This document shows positions 1 through 7,989 of a stretch of DNA of 64,000 nucleotides, piece after piece; positions within the stretch are counted from its first letter, which is position 1; each line of letters begins with the position of its first letter. The position numbers were made by a program, and so were the translations under genes. The notes beneath the pieces were generated by a model. It saw only the letters and a program-made list of their open reading frames with translations. It was not told the origin of the DNA and ran no database searches. The DNA lies in contig NZ_LNUP01000016.1 in NCBI RefSeq assembly GCF_001512295.1, forward strand, positions 186,001 through 250,000. The letters run 5' to 3'. This DNA comes from Pseudomonas sp. EpS/L25 (GTDB taxonomy: Bacteria; Pseudomonadota; Gammaproteobacteria; Pseudomonadales; Pseudomonadaceae).

Positions 1-2
1 AA

Positions 3-21
3 GGCTCAATACGACAGCGCG
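3..21 (+). repeat. Leader repeat, copy 1
   Basis: The 19-mer GGCTCAATACGACAGCGCG matches 17 of 19 positions at 7263-7281. It ends 85 bases before the chosen start codon of the 107-673 gene. The other copy ends 57 bases before the 7339-7920 gene. A short TACGTC also follows both copies at a similar distance. It may be a shared promoter or operator, or a trace of duplication; no function is shown. Confidence 0.5.
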
Positions 22-106
22 CTAAGGTTTAGGTGTAGTGTCGTTACGTCGATGATCAATGCGTCCTGAGTGGATATCCAACGGTGCTACCTGCGTGGAG
101 GATGTT

Positions 107-673
107 ATGGACACCAAGCTGCCTAACGTATCTACCAAAGATGCCCCAACTTCGGAAAGTAACACCCAGCAGCTTGCTGCTCTTCCAATTACTACACTAC
201 AGGCCATCTGTGAGCTATGTGATCGAGCCGTAGGGAGCGATCACGCGTGCCCAACCGGCACGGAAACACTCGCACTTGCCGAAATGCGTAAGAAATGTCT
301 GGCATCTATAGTCAATGTCCATCCATCACCTGATCTTTTGTCAGAAGAAGAACTTGCCTTACTAAGAGAGGTTTTAGTTAAGAAAGCGCCTGCAGGTCGC
401 GAGCAACACCAAGCCTGCGCTATTAAAGAGGGAGGCGTTTTCTTACCTGAAGCGTATACGGCCAGTTTTAGATTTGCAAATTACATAGTTGGTATTAATC
501 GCGCGACTGATCAAAATGCTCTAAATTCAATATACGATCAATCGAAGGGTTATCTGGATGCGCTATTAGACATTGGCAGTCATGACTGTGAAGTTATTGA
601 CGTGCTAGTTATGATTTTAGATGAAGGGCGTGAGTTGCGTTTGGCGGAATTGCGTCTAGGTGAATTTCCATAG
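107..673 (+). CDS. Hypothetical protein, island cargo
   Basis: Unrecognised protein of 188 residues. The ATG at 107 is preferred because GGAGG stands five bases before it; an in-frame ATG at 59 would add 16 residues without a comparable ribosome site. The N-terminal 30 residues are rich in Ser, Thr, Asn and Gln and look disordered. The rest is mostly helical, with several Cys and His residues between about 35 and 60 and an acidic, Leu-rich tail. There is no signal peptide or membrane segment. The frame closes within a few codons of a CTAG at 656-659, where the degraded IS630 element seems to begin, so the last four residues may be encoded by the transposon and the native C-terminus may be lost (compare the fragment at 1659-2058). 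Codon use is A+T richer than in the core genes. Confidence 0.65.
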   Translation: MDTKLPNVSTKDAPTSESNTQQLAALPITTLQAICELCDRAVGSDHACPTGTETLALAEMRKKCLASIVNVHPSPDLLSEEELALLREVLVKKAPAGREQHQACAIKEGGVFLPEAYTASFRFANYIVGINRATDQNALNSIYDQSKGYLDALLDIGSHDCEVIDVLVMILDEGRELRLAELRLGEFP

Positions 674-787
674 GGAAGATCATAAAATGAACAGCTTTGC
701 ATGGATTATTTCGTTATCGGGAGGGTGCAGGGCAGTGATTCTGCTGCTGGGTATGAAAACGATCCTTATTACTCATGCCAATCCTGA

Positions 788-1632
788 GACGAACGCAAAC
801 CAGGCCGCCCTCGCACGATTACCGATCAACAGGTGCAGGCGGTCATTGACCAGGTCTTGCAGACCAAGCCCCGCGATGCCAGTCACTGGAGCACCCGACG
901 CATGAGCCAGGCCACTGGGATCTCCCGGCCAGCGTGATGCGTATCTGGCAGGCCTTTGGCCTCAAACCGCATTTGACAAAGACCTTCAAGCTGTCAACCA
1001 ATCCGGCCTTCGTCGACAAGGTACACGATATCGTCGGACTGTATCTCAATCCGCCTGACCGGGCGCTGGTGCTATGCGTCGATGAGAAAAGCCAGATCCA
1101 GGCCTTGAATTGAACGCAACCCAGCTCGCCCTTGGCCCAAGTCGCCCTATCACCCACACCCATGGCTACCAACGCCACGGCACGACGTCGTTGTTCGCTG
1201 CCTTGGATGTGGCCACTGGGGAAGTGATCGGTCGATTGAAGCAGCGGCACCGCAGTACCGAATTCCTGGCGTTTCTCAAAGAGATCGACGACCAGGTGCC
1301 GCCCGACCTGCCCGTCCACCTGATCATGTATGACTACGCCACGCACAAGACCGATAAGATCAGGGCCTCGCTTGCCGCTCCCCCCCGCTACCAAGTGTAC
1401 TTCACCCCACGTCCGCCTCGTGGCTGAACCTGGTGGAGCGGTTCTTTTCGACCCTGAGCGAAAAATGGATCAAACGCCAAGCCCATACCGGTGTGCAAGG
1501 TCTGGAAGAGTCGATCAGGCATTATCTGGGCACCCACAATGCCAATCCCAGGCCTCTCGCTGGTACAGGAAGGCCGAGGATATCCTCGCGAGTGTCAGCC
1601 GTGCGGCTCAGGCAATGAAACAGAAGTTATGA
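788..1632 (+). pseudogene. IS630-family transposase, degraded
   Basis: Pieces of one IS630-type DDE transposase are readable in successive frames. A GRPRTIT stretch near 803-823 starts the helix-turn-helix region. The frame changes near 935, and the next segment reaches the DEKSQIQAL motif near 1083-1108, followed by an in-frame TGA where the family has an Arg codon. The catalytic core continues through HGTTSLFAALD, is disturbed near 1330-1420, and resumes with SWLNLVERFF near 1425. It ends with a typical C-terminus and TAA/TGA at 1632. The first roughly 60 residues are missing or unrecognisable. A plausible right end lies just beyond, with the terminus near the CTAG at 1655-1658. Several frameshifts and a nonsense codon mean it is not functional unless the sequence contains errors. 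Confidence 0.8.
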
Positions 1633-1658
1633 GCGTTATTTCTGAAACACCACACTAG

Positions 1659-2058
1659 AGAGCCGATTTCCAAGTCTACGACGAATGCGATTTGAGAAAT
1701 GAAATAATTATCTTGGAAAGACTGTCGGCGGGCCAGTTTGCAGGTAAAGCAAAAGTATTTTATATATTTGCTCAAGCCGCGCTATCAGCCCATCACGGTA
1801 TTTCTCTAGCAGAATTCGCTCAAGTTGCGATTGGAGATGGTCTCTACAGCAGCACAAAAATCAGAAGAATTTTAGGAGAGATGAAGTTGTACGGAAGCGC
1901 TTTTGACACAGGAGGTAGCTGCTGATTGTACTGTTCCTCCTGACGTAATAAGAAATAATGCGGAATCGGACGATAAATTTCCTTTTATGAAAAGCATGCT
2001 GAGAATGGAACTTCTCGACGAGGTTAGATTGAGAGATAAAATCAAATACAAGGCGTAA
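1659..2058 (+). pseudogene. C-terminal fragment of an unknown gene, frameshifted
   Basis: The reading begins directly after the right end of the IS630 remnant with no proper start codon (a TTG at 1692 is the first possible one). It runs open as a helical sequence containing AGQFAGKAKVFYIFAQAAL until about 1890. There the sensible reading moves to another frame (GCG CTT TTG ACA CAG from 1897) and continues to TAA at 2056-2058, ending in RDKIKYKA. The single frame change and the missing N-terminus point to a broken gene. It may be the downstream half of the gene at 107-673, split by the insertion: both are A+T rich, helical and on the same strand. That join is inference, since precise removal of the insertion does not restore one frame. 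No family recognised. Confidence 0.5.
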
Positions 2059-2072
2059 AAAATATGGAGAAG

Positions 2073-2531
2073 TTAAGTTTGTGAAATAAAATTTTCGATA
2101 GCCTCTAAGTTTGAATGTACAAACAAATTTTTTATATAACTGCCTGAGTTTTTCAGTCCGTCCAGGTCGATACTGTAGAATTCTTCCGTGATTTCTTTCT
2201 TATGACTGAGTTTGTAATCGTGCCTTTGGACGAAATGACTAAGTACAATTAGGCGTTGGTATTCGTTAAGCTGATTCTTTATTTTTTTGTACAGGCTCCA
2301 AGCATATTTTGTGTCAATTTCCTTGCTCGTTATTACATGATAAATAGCAATGGCGTCAACGAAGCGTCTATCATCTAAAGACATTACTTTCATCTTTTTA
2401 GCTACTATCAATGATATTTTTTGGTATAGCCTGATTGATGTTTGTTCTTGTGTGCATCTATGCTTTAACGTTTCAAATTTAAAAACACGTTCTATCAGTT
2501 CTTTTCGCATAGCAGATCGTGATATTTTCAT
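2073..2531 (-). CDS. Hypothetical protein, A+T-rich
   Basis: Unrecognised protein of 152 residues, starting MKISRSAMRKELIERVF. It is Lys, Ile and Tyr rich and predicted largely helical, with a basic N-terminal third and no signal peptide or membrane segment. Its base composition is far more A+T rich than the core genome, suggesting acquisition from a lower-GC source. A second ATG seven codons in (residue 8, MRKEL) is an alternative start; neither has a strong ribosome site. It points towards the broken gene at 1659-2058 and ends 15 bases from it, so the two are convergent. I cannot assign a function; the length and context would fit an accessory or defence-type cargo protein, but no motif supports that. 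Confidence 0.6.
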   Translation of the reverse strand: MKISRSAMRKELIERVFKFETLKHRCTQEQTSIRLYQKISLIVAKKMKVMSLDDRRFVDAIAIYHVITSKEIDTKYAWSLYKKIKNQLNEYQRLIVLSHFVQRHDYKLSHKKEITEEFYSIDLDGLKNSGSYIKNLFVHSNLEAIENFISQT

Positions 2532-2573
2532 CTCAGAATGTACTCACTTCTCAACAGAAAGTAGTTGCTCATA

Positions 2574-2969
2574 ACAGAGCATTTTTAATGCGAGCGAAGC
2601 GGGATATTCAAGTAATAATTCCGAGCTTGCTTTTCGCTGAATGATAGAGGAGTAACAATTTATTAAAAAAATATCAAATTTTGTTATTGTAATAGGCTTT
2701 ACTGCGTCAGCTTATCTGGCTTTTACCGAGGAATAGTAAATCTATTGATTCTATATTTTTCCCTGTTGAGCTCTTTCATCAAAATCTTCCGGATAAAGTA
2801 TTTCTTTTTCCAGTCGATTCACCAGTGTCACGAGCGAGCCATTCAATTGGCACCTTAAACTTCTGTGGTGCGTTTTTTGACACTTGACCTAAAATCAAAT
2901 CACGATAATTAGTAAGATCTTACGATGTGATTCGTACACTGCTAGCTGAGAGTGAGCTAGATTTACTTA
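2574..2969. other. A+T-rich gap without an intact gene
   Basis: No intact gene is visible. The only coding trace is the possible frameshifted small gene listed separately at 2662-2887. The rest is A+T-rich spacer up to the end of the first IS5-type element. Confidence 0.5.
2662..2887 (+). pseudogene. Possible small signal-peptide gene, frameshifted
   Basis: A GAGGAG ribosome-site-like sequence at 2647-2652 precedes an ATT-AAA-AAA start region that reads IKKISNFVIVIGFTASAYL, a basic then hydrophobic segment like a signal peptide or membrane anchor. A stop follows at 2734-2736. In the neighbouring frame, from 2735, a coherent stretch continues (FFPVELFHQNLPDKVFLFP) to TGA at 2885-2887. A single lost A near 2733 would join the two into a protein of about 75 residues. 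The lack of ATG and the shift suggest a decayed gene. This rests only on reading sense in the translation, so confidence is low. Confidence 0.3.
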
Positions 2970-3878
2970 GGGTTTGTCTGAAAAGTCACGTTAGCTAGCG
3001 TGCCGTTGTGATAGCAGCGGAGGCCAGCATGACCGAGCTTTACAACCTTTCGAACGAGCTTTGGGCATTGATCGAAGAGATCGTTTTCCCACCCCGGAGG
3101 ATGGGGCGCCCCCGCAGTGATGACCGGCTGATGCTCAATGGCATCTTCTGGATCCTGTGTTCAGGTGCTGCCTGGCGCGACCTGCCAGAGCGGTTCGGCC
3201 CTGGTCGACGGTGTATCAGCGGTTTCGTGACTGGCGAGATGACGGCACCTTTGATCGAGTTCTCGAGCGTTTACACATTCGCTTGAATCAGGAAGGGCTA
3301 ATTGACCTGGACACCTGGCTGATCGACTCCACTGCGGTACGAGCAGCCCGAGCCTCTTCTGGCGCCGGAAAAAAAGGGGGCCAGAAGAGCCGATAGACCA
3401 TGCGCTGGGGCGCAGCAGAGGTGGCTTGACCACCAAGATCCACATGATTTGCGACGCCAACGGCGTCCCCCTACGCTTTGTATTATCGCCTGGTCAGGCC
3501 AGCGACATCTCGAATGCTCAGGCTCTCCTGGATCAAGTTCGCATCCCTGGTAAGCCAGGCCGTCCCCGCAAGCGCTGCCACTGGTTGCTGGCAGACAAGG
3601 GCTACGATGCTGAGCACTTGCGCCAGTACTGCGACCGTTACCGGATGCAGCCTGTGATTCCGCTGCGAACGATGAAACGCAAGCCCAAGCCGGGATCGCC
3701 GAGGCTGTTCGGCCGTCCGAAGTACCGACAACGCAACATCATCGAGCGGATGTTCGGCTGGCTGAAGGAGAGTCGCAGGATCGGCACTCGCTACGACAAG
3801 CTGGCAAAAAATTTCGCTGCGATGGTCACGCTCGCTTGCGCGCTGCGCTGTCTACGCCAGTATTTTTCGTACAGAGCC
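2970..3878 (+). mobile_element. IS5-family (IS427-like) element, copy 1
   Basis: A 909-bp element flanked by TA dinucleotides (2968-2969 and 3879-3880). Its left end GGGTTTGTCTGAAAAG matches the ends of copy 2 at 4246-5154; its right end is more diverged. It is the same length as copy 2 and lies in the opposite orientation. It carries one transposase gene, listed separately, that is broken. Confidence 0.8.
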
Positions 3879-3881
3879 TAG
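3008..3881 (+). pseudogene. IS5-family transposase of copy 1, frameshifted
   Basis: A two-frame DDE transposase. Frame A begins at 3008 (GTG) or 3029 (ATG) and reads through LSNELWALIEEIVFPPRRMG to about 3200. There a G-P-W-S block has lost one base (GGCCCTGG where GGCCCCTGG is expected) and the frame is lost. The next segment continues in another frame with VYQRFRDWRDDGTFDR and the first catalytic Asp (IDSTAVRA). It then meets a run of seven A near 3368, the usual site of programmed -1 frameshifting in this group. The last segment (to 3881) has the second Asp in LADKGYD and the Glu in NIIERMF. The TAG stop uses the flanking TA. The 3200 deletion inactivates it. Confidence 0.85.
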
Positions 3882-3965
3882 CCCTATCGTCGAACCTGAT
3901 GACCGAATAGCGTAGCGCTGGCTTCTTAGGCGCCTGTCGCTATGCTCGGTGGTCGTTGTCTTTCA

Positions 3966-4124
3966 CTAATTATCATCATCCGATTTCCTTTTCGTTAGTC
4001 GACTGAAAAACAGATGATGAACCACAAGATATGCTGCAAGGCCCAAGGTGGAAACCAACAGCACTAACCCTAGCTTTTCGTGCGCAAACATTGAGAGCGT
4101 CCCCTGCGGTGGATAGAAGAACAT
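3966..4124 (-). CDS. Small single-span membrane protein, hypothetical
   Basis: A 52-residue frame from ATG at 4124, lying between the two inverted IS5 copies. Residues about 17-36 (LGLVLLVSTLGLAAYLVVHH) form one hydrophobic span, followed by a basic then acidic tail (LTKRKSDDDN). This charge pattern suggests the C-terminus is cytoplasmic. An upstream in-frame start at 4154 would add ten residues. The ribosome site is weak (AGAAG). Not recognised; it could be a remnant of a larger gene or a tiny toxin-like membrane peptide, but nothing proves expression. Confidence 0.35.
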   Translation of the reverse strand: MFFYPPQGTLSMFAHEKLGLVLLVSTLGLAAYLVVHHLFFSRLTKRKSDDDN

Positions 4125-4242
4125 AACTTCTTTTGTTTGTAATAAAACAAACAAATTTTAGCCTAGCCTATGGCCATCGAAATGCAAGGTGGATGTCACA
4201 CCTGTCAGCCCCAGGGATCGCACACCATAGGCAAACTCCTGC

Positions 4243-5116
4243 CTAGGGTTTGCCTGAAAAGGCGACGCGCCAACAGCGATCGATGCAGGCCAGAGTGACC
4301 ATCGCCTTGAAGCTGCTGGCCAGCTTGTCGAACCGGGTGCAGAGCCGACGTTTTTCCTTGAGCCAGCTGAACAGGCGTTCGATCGCATTGCGCTGGCGGT
4401 ACGTGGGTTGATCGAAGAGCCGAGGTAAGCCAGGGCGGGGCTTACGACGCATCTTGCGTCGAGCAATGACTAGTTGAATACCGACACGGTTGCAATGACG
4501 CCGGAGTGTTTCGCTGTCGTACCCTTTGTCTGCCACGATCCGGCGGCAACGCTTGCGAGGTCTGCCTCTGGTGCCTGGCAGACGCACCTGTTCGAGCAGG
4601 GGAATGAAATGCTGTGAGTCGGCCTGCTGTCCTGGCGACAGCGTAAAGGTCAGTGGAAACCCCCGGGCATCACAGAGCAGATGGAGCTTGGTACCCAGCC
4701 CACCACGGCTACGGCCCAACGCATGATCTAGCAGTTCGTCCAGGCCCCCTTTTTTCCACCTCCCGAGGCGGCTCGTGTCGCGCGGATCGTGGTGAATCGA
4801 TCATCCAGGTGTCCAGATCCAGATAACCATCCTGGAGCAGTTTCAGATGCAGACGCGCCAGGATGCGCTCGAAGGTACCGTCGTCGCGCCAGTGTCGGAA
4901 GCGCTGGTAGACCGTCTTCCAGGGACCATAGCGCTCGGGCAGGTCACACCATTTGGCACCCGAGCACAAAATCCAGAAGAGGCCATTGAGCATTTGCCTA
5001 TCATCATGGCGTGGGCGCCCCATCCTCCGGGGAGGGGAAACGATGTCTTCGATCAACGCCCACTGCTGATTCGAAAGCTCGTAACGCCCAGTCATGCCTG
5101 TCTCCGCTGCCATCAC
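4243..5116 (-). pseudogene. IS5-family transposase of copy 2, frameshifted
   Basis: The upstream frame runs from ATG at 5116 with LSNQQWALIEDIVSPPRRMG, the ERYGPWKTVYQRF block and LDTWMID. Compared with copy 1, one base is missing in the Ser-Thr codons just after the catalytic Asp (about 4794), which throws the upstream frame out until 4709. Downstream an A AAA AAG slippery run followed by G residues (near 4750) marks the normal -1 frameshift. The 3' frame (4243-4719) reads GRSRGGLGTKLHLLCD, VADKGYD (second Asp) and NAIERLFSWLKEKRR (Glu). The TAG stop is completed by the flanking TA at 4244-4245. Both IS5 copies in this island are therefore dead, by different single-base losses. Confidence 0.85.
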
Positions 5117-5154
5117 AGGCGTAGGCTAGCAAACACGACTTTTCAGACAAACCC
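4246..5154 (-). mobile_element. IS5-family (IS427-like) element, copy 2
   Basis: A 909-bp element with clear terminal inverted repeats (GGGTTTGCCTGAAAAG at 4246 and its near complement CTTTTCAGACAAACCC ending at 5154), flanked on both sides by TA, the expected target duplication for this group. It is inverted relative to copy 1 and clearly diverged from it, so the pair is not a recent duplication. Its ends are better preserved than those of copy 1. Confidence 0.9.
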
Positions 5155-5156
5155 TA

Positions 5157-5561
5157 ATAAGCGATGCCCACACCACCGAAGACATGACGCAAACGGGTGC
5201 GCCGCCCGCAGAGGCCGTGATCAGGCACACCAACCTTTACTGGAACAATCAAAAAGCCCCGGGGCGCTTGGGCGGAGTCATGGAGAGTGAGGACGTTGAT
5301 TTCGCGCTCTGTGGGTCCTGAGCTCTACAAGCGATCGCGCGGGCTCAATGCGGCTGTCCGCTGCATGGCTGTATCCGGCACAGAGCGGATGTCCTTTTGC
5401 CGCTGTGTAACTGCACCAGGCCGATTGCTGCCTCTCGCGAAGGGCCGCAACCGATCCCAAAGGGACACCGGAGCAGGTTATCTACCAGCTGTGTTTTTGG
5501 AGGTGTGTATGTTGAATTTGCCGTTACCCTTCTGGGACGTCACGCAAAAAGGACTATGCAC
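5157..5561 (+). other. Gap after IS copy 2, possible truncated gene end
   Basis: From the IS edge to TGA at 5319-5321 one frame reads sensibly (EDMTQTGAPPAEAVIRHTNL, then ESEDVDFALCGS), which could be the 3' end of a gene whose start was removed by the insertion. From 5322 to 5561 I see only non-coding sequence and the ribosome site AAAAAGGA (5546-5553) of the next gene. Confidence 0.3.
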
Positions 5562-6362
5562 ATGAATGTCGGAATGGCTCATGCGATTGAGGCCGCAGAA
5601 AGCGAGTATTTGTGTGTCCGCGTCGAGAGTTTGTCTCGGATAAGTGGAAACCCTTTTGGTGCTCGTGTGTATTTCAACGAAGCTTTTCCCTGCTTTCAGG
5701 TGAAGGCATCACCTAGCCCGATGCTCAATCGCATCTACGGCGATAGTATCGACAGACCCAAGTCACTGCTGAGCTTGCTCAAGGAATCAGCAGAGTATTC
5801 GACAGTAACGCCTCTTATCGGAAAGGCCTCGGCTTTGGAACAGTACGCTTTGGTGGGTGAGAAGCGGATGGAGCGTCTGAGGGGGTGGACGCATCTGCAA
5901 CTCGCGTGCACCATCGAAAATGTGGTCTTGAATCACCACTCATTCGAAATCGAAGAAGCAACCTCAAAAACGCTGTCTGAGTTCGCAGCCGTGCATGCGA
6001 GTGGATTTCATACCAAGCCAGAGCATCTTAAGTTGAGCCAGGCTTCGTTCGCAGGACTGATGTCAAATGAACGTCTGAAAATCTACGTCCTTAAAGCTGA
6101 TGGAAAGGTCGTGGCAGGAGCGTTGATGTACCTGGCCTGCAATGGAGTTGCCTACCTTGGGACGGCTGCCACCCGTAAAAGTGCACGAGGCCAGGGCTAC
6201 CATGGAGCCCTGATATCTCATCGGATAGAGCAAGCAAAAAAACACGGCAGTCTTGTGATCGCCGCAACCGCACTTCCCAGCTCGCAAAGTTGCCGAAATT
6301 TGCAGCGTACAGGGCTAGCGACATCCCACGCTCAAGCGCTATATCGCCTGGTAGATAGTTGA
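5562..6362 (+). CDS. GNAT-family N-acetyltransferase
   Basis: A 266-residue protein. The ATG at 5562 is preferred because AAAAAGGA lies about nine bases upstream; an ATG two codons earlier (5556) is too close. The C-terminal part carries the GNAT acetyl-CoA-binding pattern: a strand GVAYLGTAATRKSAR, then RGQGYHGALI (the Q/R-x-x-G-x-G/A loop and following helix) at about residues 205-222. The final strand and helix, normally ending with an aromatic residue pair, are short. The N-terminal 150 residues probably form the first half of a double-GNAT fold or an acceptor-binding domain. The substrate cannot be inferred. It sits between the IS elements and an integrase remnant, so it is island cargo. 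Antibiotic, amino-acid or toxin acetylation are all possible. Confidence 0.75.
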   Translation: MNVGMAHAIEAAESEYLCVRVESLSRISGNPFGARVYFNEAFPCFQVKASPSPMLNRIYGDSIDRPKSLLSLLKESAEYSTVTPLIGKASALEQYALVGEKRMERLRGWTHLQLACTIENVVLNHHSFEIEEATSKTLSEFAAVHASGFHTKPEHLKLSQASFAGLMSNERLKIYVLKADGKVVAGALMYLACNGVAYLGTAATRKSARGQGYHGALISHRIEQAKKHGSLVIAATALPSSQSCRNLQRTGLATSHAQALYRLVDS

Positions 6363-6754
6363 AGTCTGCTCTTGGCCGCTACCTGCCCTACGGCAAAGGC
6401 AGCTTTGGGTCGGGAGCAGCCCGTCGTTATCGACAACAATCGGCTTTCATGCTGCCCAAGCGCAATGGAATGCCTAGCTCACCCGCGAAGCTCAGCTACG
6501 AGTTCATCAACATCCGCAAACTAGTGCTTACCAGTAGCGACATCCCGCCTGGGCGAACATTGCCCTCGCTGCATGAGGTCAGATCGCTCGCAGAGCGGTC
6601 GTACCGGGACATCGGCGTGGACACCCAGACCTTGCTCGGGCACAAATTCCCGTCGACGGCGAACATCTACAACGATGGCCGAGGCATCAACGATGGACAG
6701 TGGAAGTTCGTCCGGTTGACCCCGAACACCGCGCCCCACGCAACCGTCCATTGA
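6363..6754 (+). pseudogene. Tyrosine recombinase, C-terminal remnant
   Basis: The last third of a phage-type integrase: the box II signature LHEVRSLAERSYRD (His-x-x-Arg) is followed by TLLGHK (third conserved His) and the nucleophile tyrosine in ANIYNDGR. The first catalytic Arg block and the whole DNA-binding part are absent, and the open frame begins directly at the stop of the GNAT gene without a convincing start. It is unrelated in detail to the intact integrase at 8222-9550, so it records an earlier integration or a second phage/element fused into this island. It cannot recombine DNA alone. Confidence 0.75.
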
Positions 6755-6910
6755 CGATCCTGCCGACAGCCGCAACCGATGCAGCCGGCTGCGGCTATTC
6801 GGCACTGACAGGAACACCGCGGCATCCTGAGGTTATGTACAAATGTACTACCGCAGAGCGCGCTGGTTTTCGCTAGGCTGTTCAACTCCATCAAAAAAAT
6901 CGAGGTGTGT

Positions 6911-7234
6911 ATGAGAGCCTTTCCTCTGTTGGCAGTTCTTGTTTTGCCTATGCTTTTGTCCGGCTGTGACACGATCGCCAGTAAAACAAATATGTTGAGC
7001 GACGATAAAATTAAATCTCAAGCCGGTGGGGCGATAGGGTACGAGCCCTCTGAGGTGGAGATTCTCAGCAAGCGGGTTGAAGGTACCAATACCTATGTAG
7101 TGGTCAGAACCAATGACAAAAAGCAATTTAGCTGCATTATAAATGGTGGAAATATATTGACCATGGGCATGACAAACCCGCCGCAGTGCGCCCCTAAAGG
7201 GCAGGCTATCAAGGCTGGGCCCTTCGGAGGGTGA
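6911..7234 (+). CDS. Small lipoprotein, unknown function
   Basis: A 107-residue protein with a classic lipoprotein signal: MRAFPLL, then a hydrophobic stretch ending in the lipobox LLSGC, giving Cys18 as the mature first residue and Asp at +2, which in Enterobacteria favours retention in the inner membrane. The mature part is about 90 residues with two further Cys (VKQFSCII-like region near residue 76 and PQCAPKG near 96) that could pair. ATG at 6911 is chosen because GAGG lies seven bases before it. It ends 104 bases before the next gene, which has its own leader repeat. No known family recognised. Confidence 0.7.
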   Translation: MRAFPLLAVLVLPMLLSGCDTIASKTNMLSDDKIKSQAGGAIGYEPSEVEILSKRVEGTNTYVVVRTNDKKQFSCIINGGNILTMGMTNPPQCAPKGQAIKAGPFGG

Positions 7235-7262
7235 GCCCTTGGCTCGTGCTGAGCTACTTATA

Positions 7263-7281
7263 GGCTCAGTATGACAGCGCG
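7263..7281 (+). repeat. Leader repeat, copy 2
   Basis: GGCTCAGTATGACAGCGCG, 17 of 19 identical to positions 3-21. It lies 57 bases before the start of the 7339-7920 gene. Its recurrence 7.2 kb away in front of another cargo gene suggests a common regulatory input for island cargo. Confidence 0.5.
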
Positions 7282-7338
7282 ACCTGCCTATGACTCTTTG
7301 CTACGTCTTTTGTTCTTGTAAACAACATGGAGATTGCC

Positions 7339-7920
7339 ATGACTTCTTCGAGTAAAGATCGCATCCAAACCGATCGGGACGCCTTTCCAAATGCCAGAAA
7401 TCCGAATGGGCCAGGTCTACCCATGCCTGAAGATGAAATTCCTTTCCAGGCAGATGTATGGAAAGAAAATGGGCGTGTCATTGGTGCCACTTTCAGGGGG
7501 CAGGTCGACACCGCCACCTTCAATGGAAAGGTCAAGACCGGTCATGCCGAGCTCACTGTCGAGCAAGGAAATGCGTTTGGGACGGCGTCTACAAACGGCA
7601 CATCAATGAATGGCAGCGTGGGCTTCAGGACCACACAAGATCATTTTGAGTTCAGTGCATCGTTCACACCTGGTGGTGAACTCAACGGTTCGGGCAAGGT
7701 CACTGTCGGTGACATTTCTTACGAGTTTTCAAACAGTTCGGTTGGTACAACATTCAGTTTCGATAGTGGCGCCAGTGCCTCTATCAGTAGAGGTTTCGAC
7801 GGGTCATGGAACGCGAATTGGTCGTCACCGACAATAGGCGGATTTCAAACATCATTGGGTTTTGGTTCGACTGGAGGTAGCTGGTCTATTAACGCCAACT
7901 TCACGCTTAAACAGAATTAA
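7339..7920 (+). CDS. Gly/Ser/Asn-rich beta-type protein, unknown
   Basis: A 193-residue protein. The second ATG (7339) is preferred because GGAG (7329-7332) gives a proper ribosome site, and that sequence would lie inside the coding region if the ATG at 7327 were used. The first 50 residues are Pro, Asn and Asp rich. From about residue 50 the sequence alternates polar and aromatic/hydrophobic residues with many Gly, Ser, Thr and Asn, as in antiparallel beta-sheets (for example GSGKVTVGDISYEFSNSS and WSINANFTL near the end). The C-terminus ends in alternating residues with a Phe, somewhat like beta-barrel or secreted beta-fibre proteins. It has no Cys, no N-terminal signal peptide and no membrane helix. 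It is flanked by two lipoproteins, suggesting a cell-surface or secreted role. No family recognised. Confidence 0.65.
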   Translation: MTSSSKDRIQTDRDAFPNARNPNGPGLPMPEDEIPFQADVWKENGRVIGATFRGQVDTATFNGKVKTGHAELTVEQGNAFGTASTNGTSMNGSVGFRTTQDHFEFSASFTPGGELNGSGKVTVGDISYEFSNSSVGTTFSFDSGASASISRGFDGSWNANWSSPTIGGFQTSLGFGSTGGSWSINANFTLKQN

Positions 7921-7989
7921 TATGCTAAGGTGACGCGCCGCTGTGGTTTGTTGACTAGGGGCGCTCACTCTTTGCCACTGTACTTAGAA

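Noticed and set aside
2970-5154. Active composite transposon
   Set aside because: Both transposase genes contain single-base losses and the two copies are clearly diverged.
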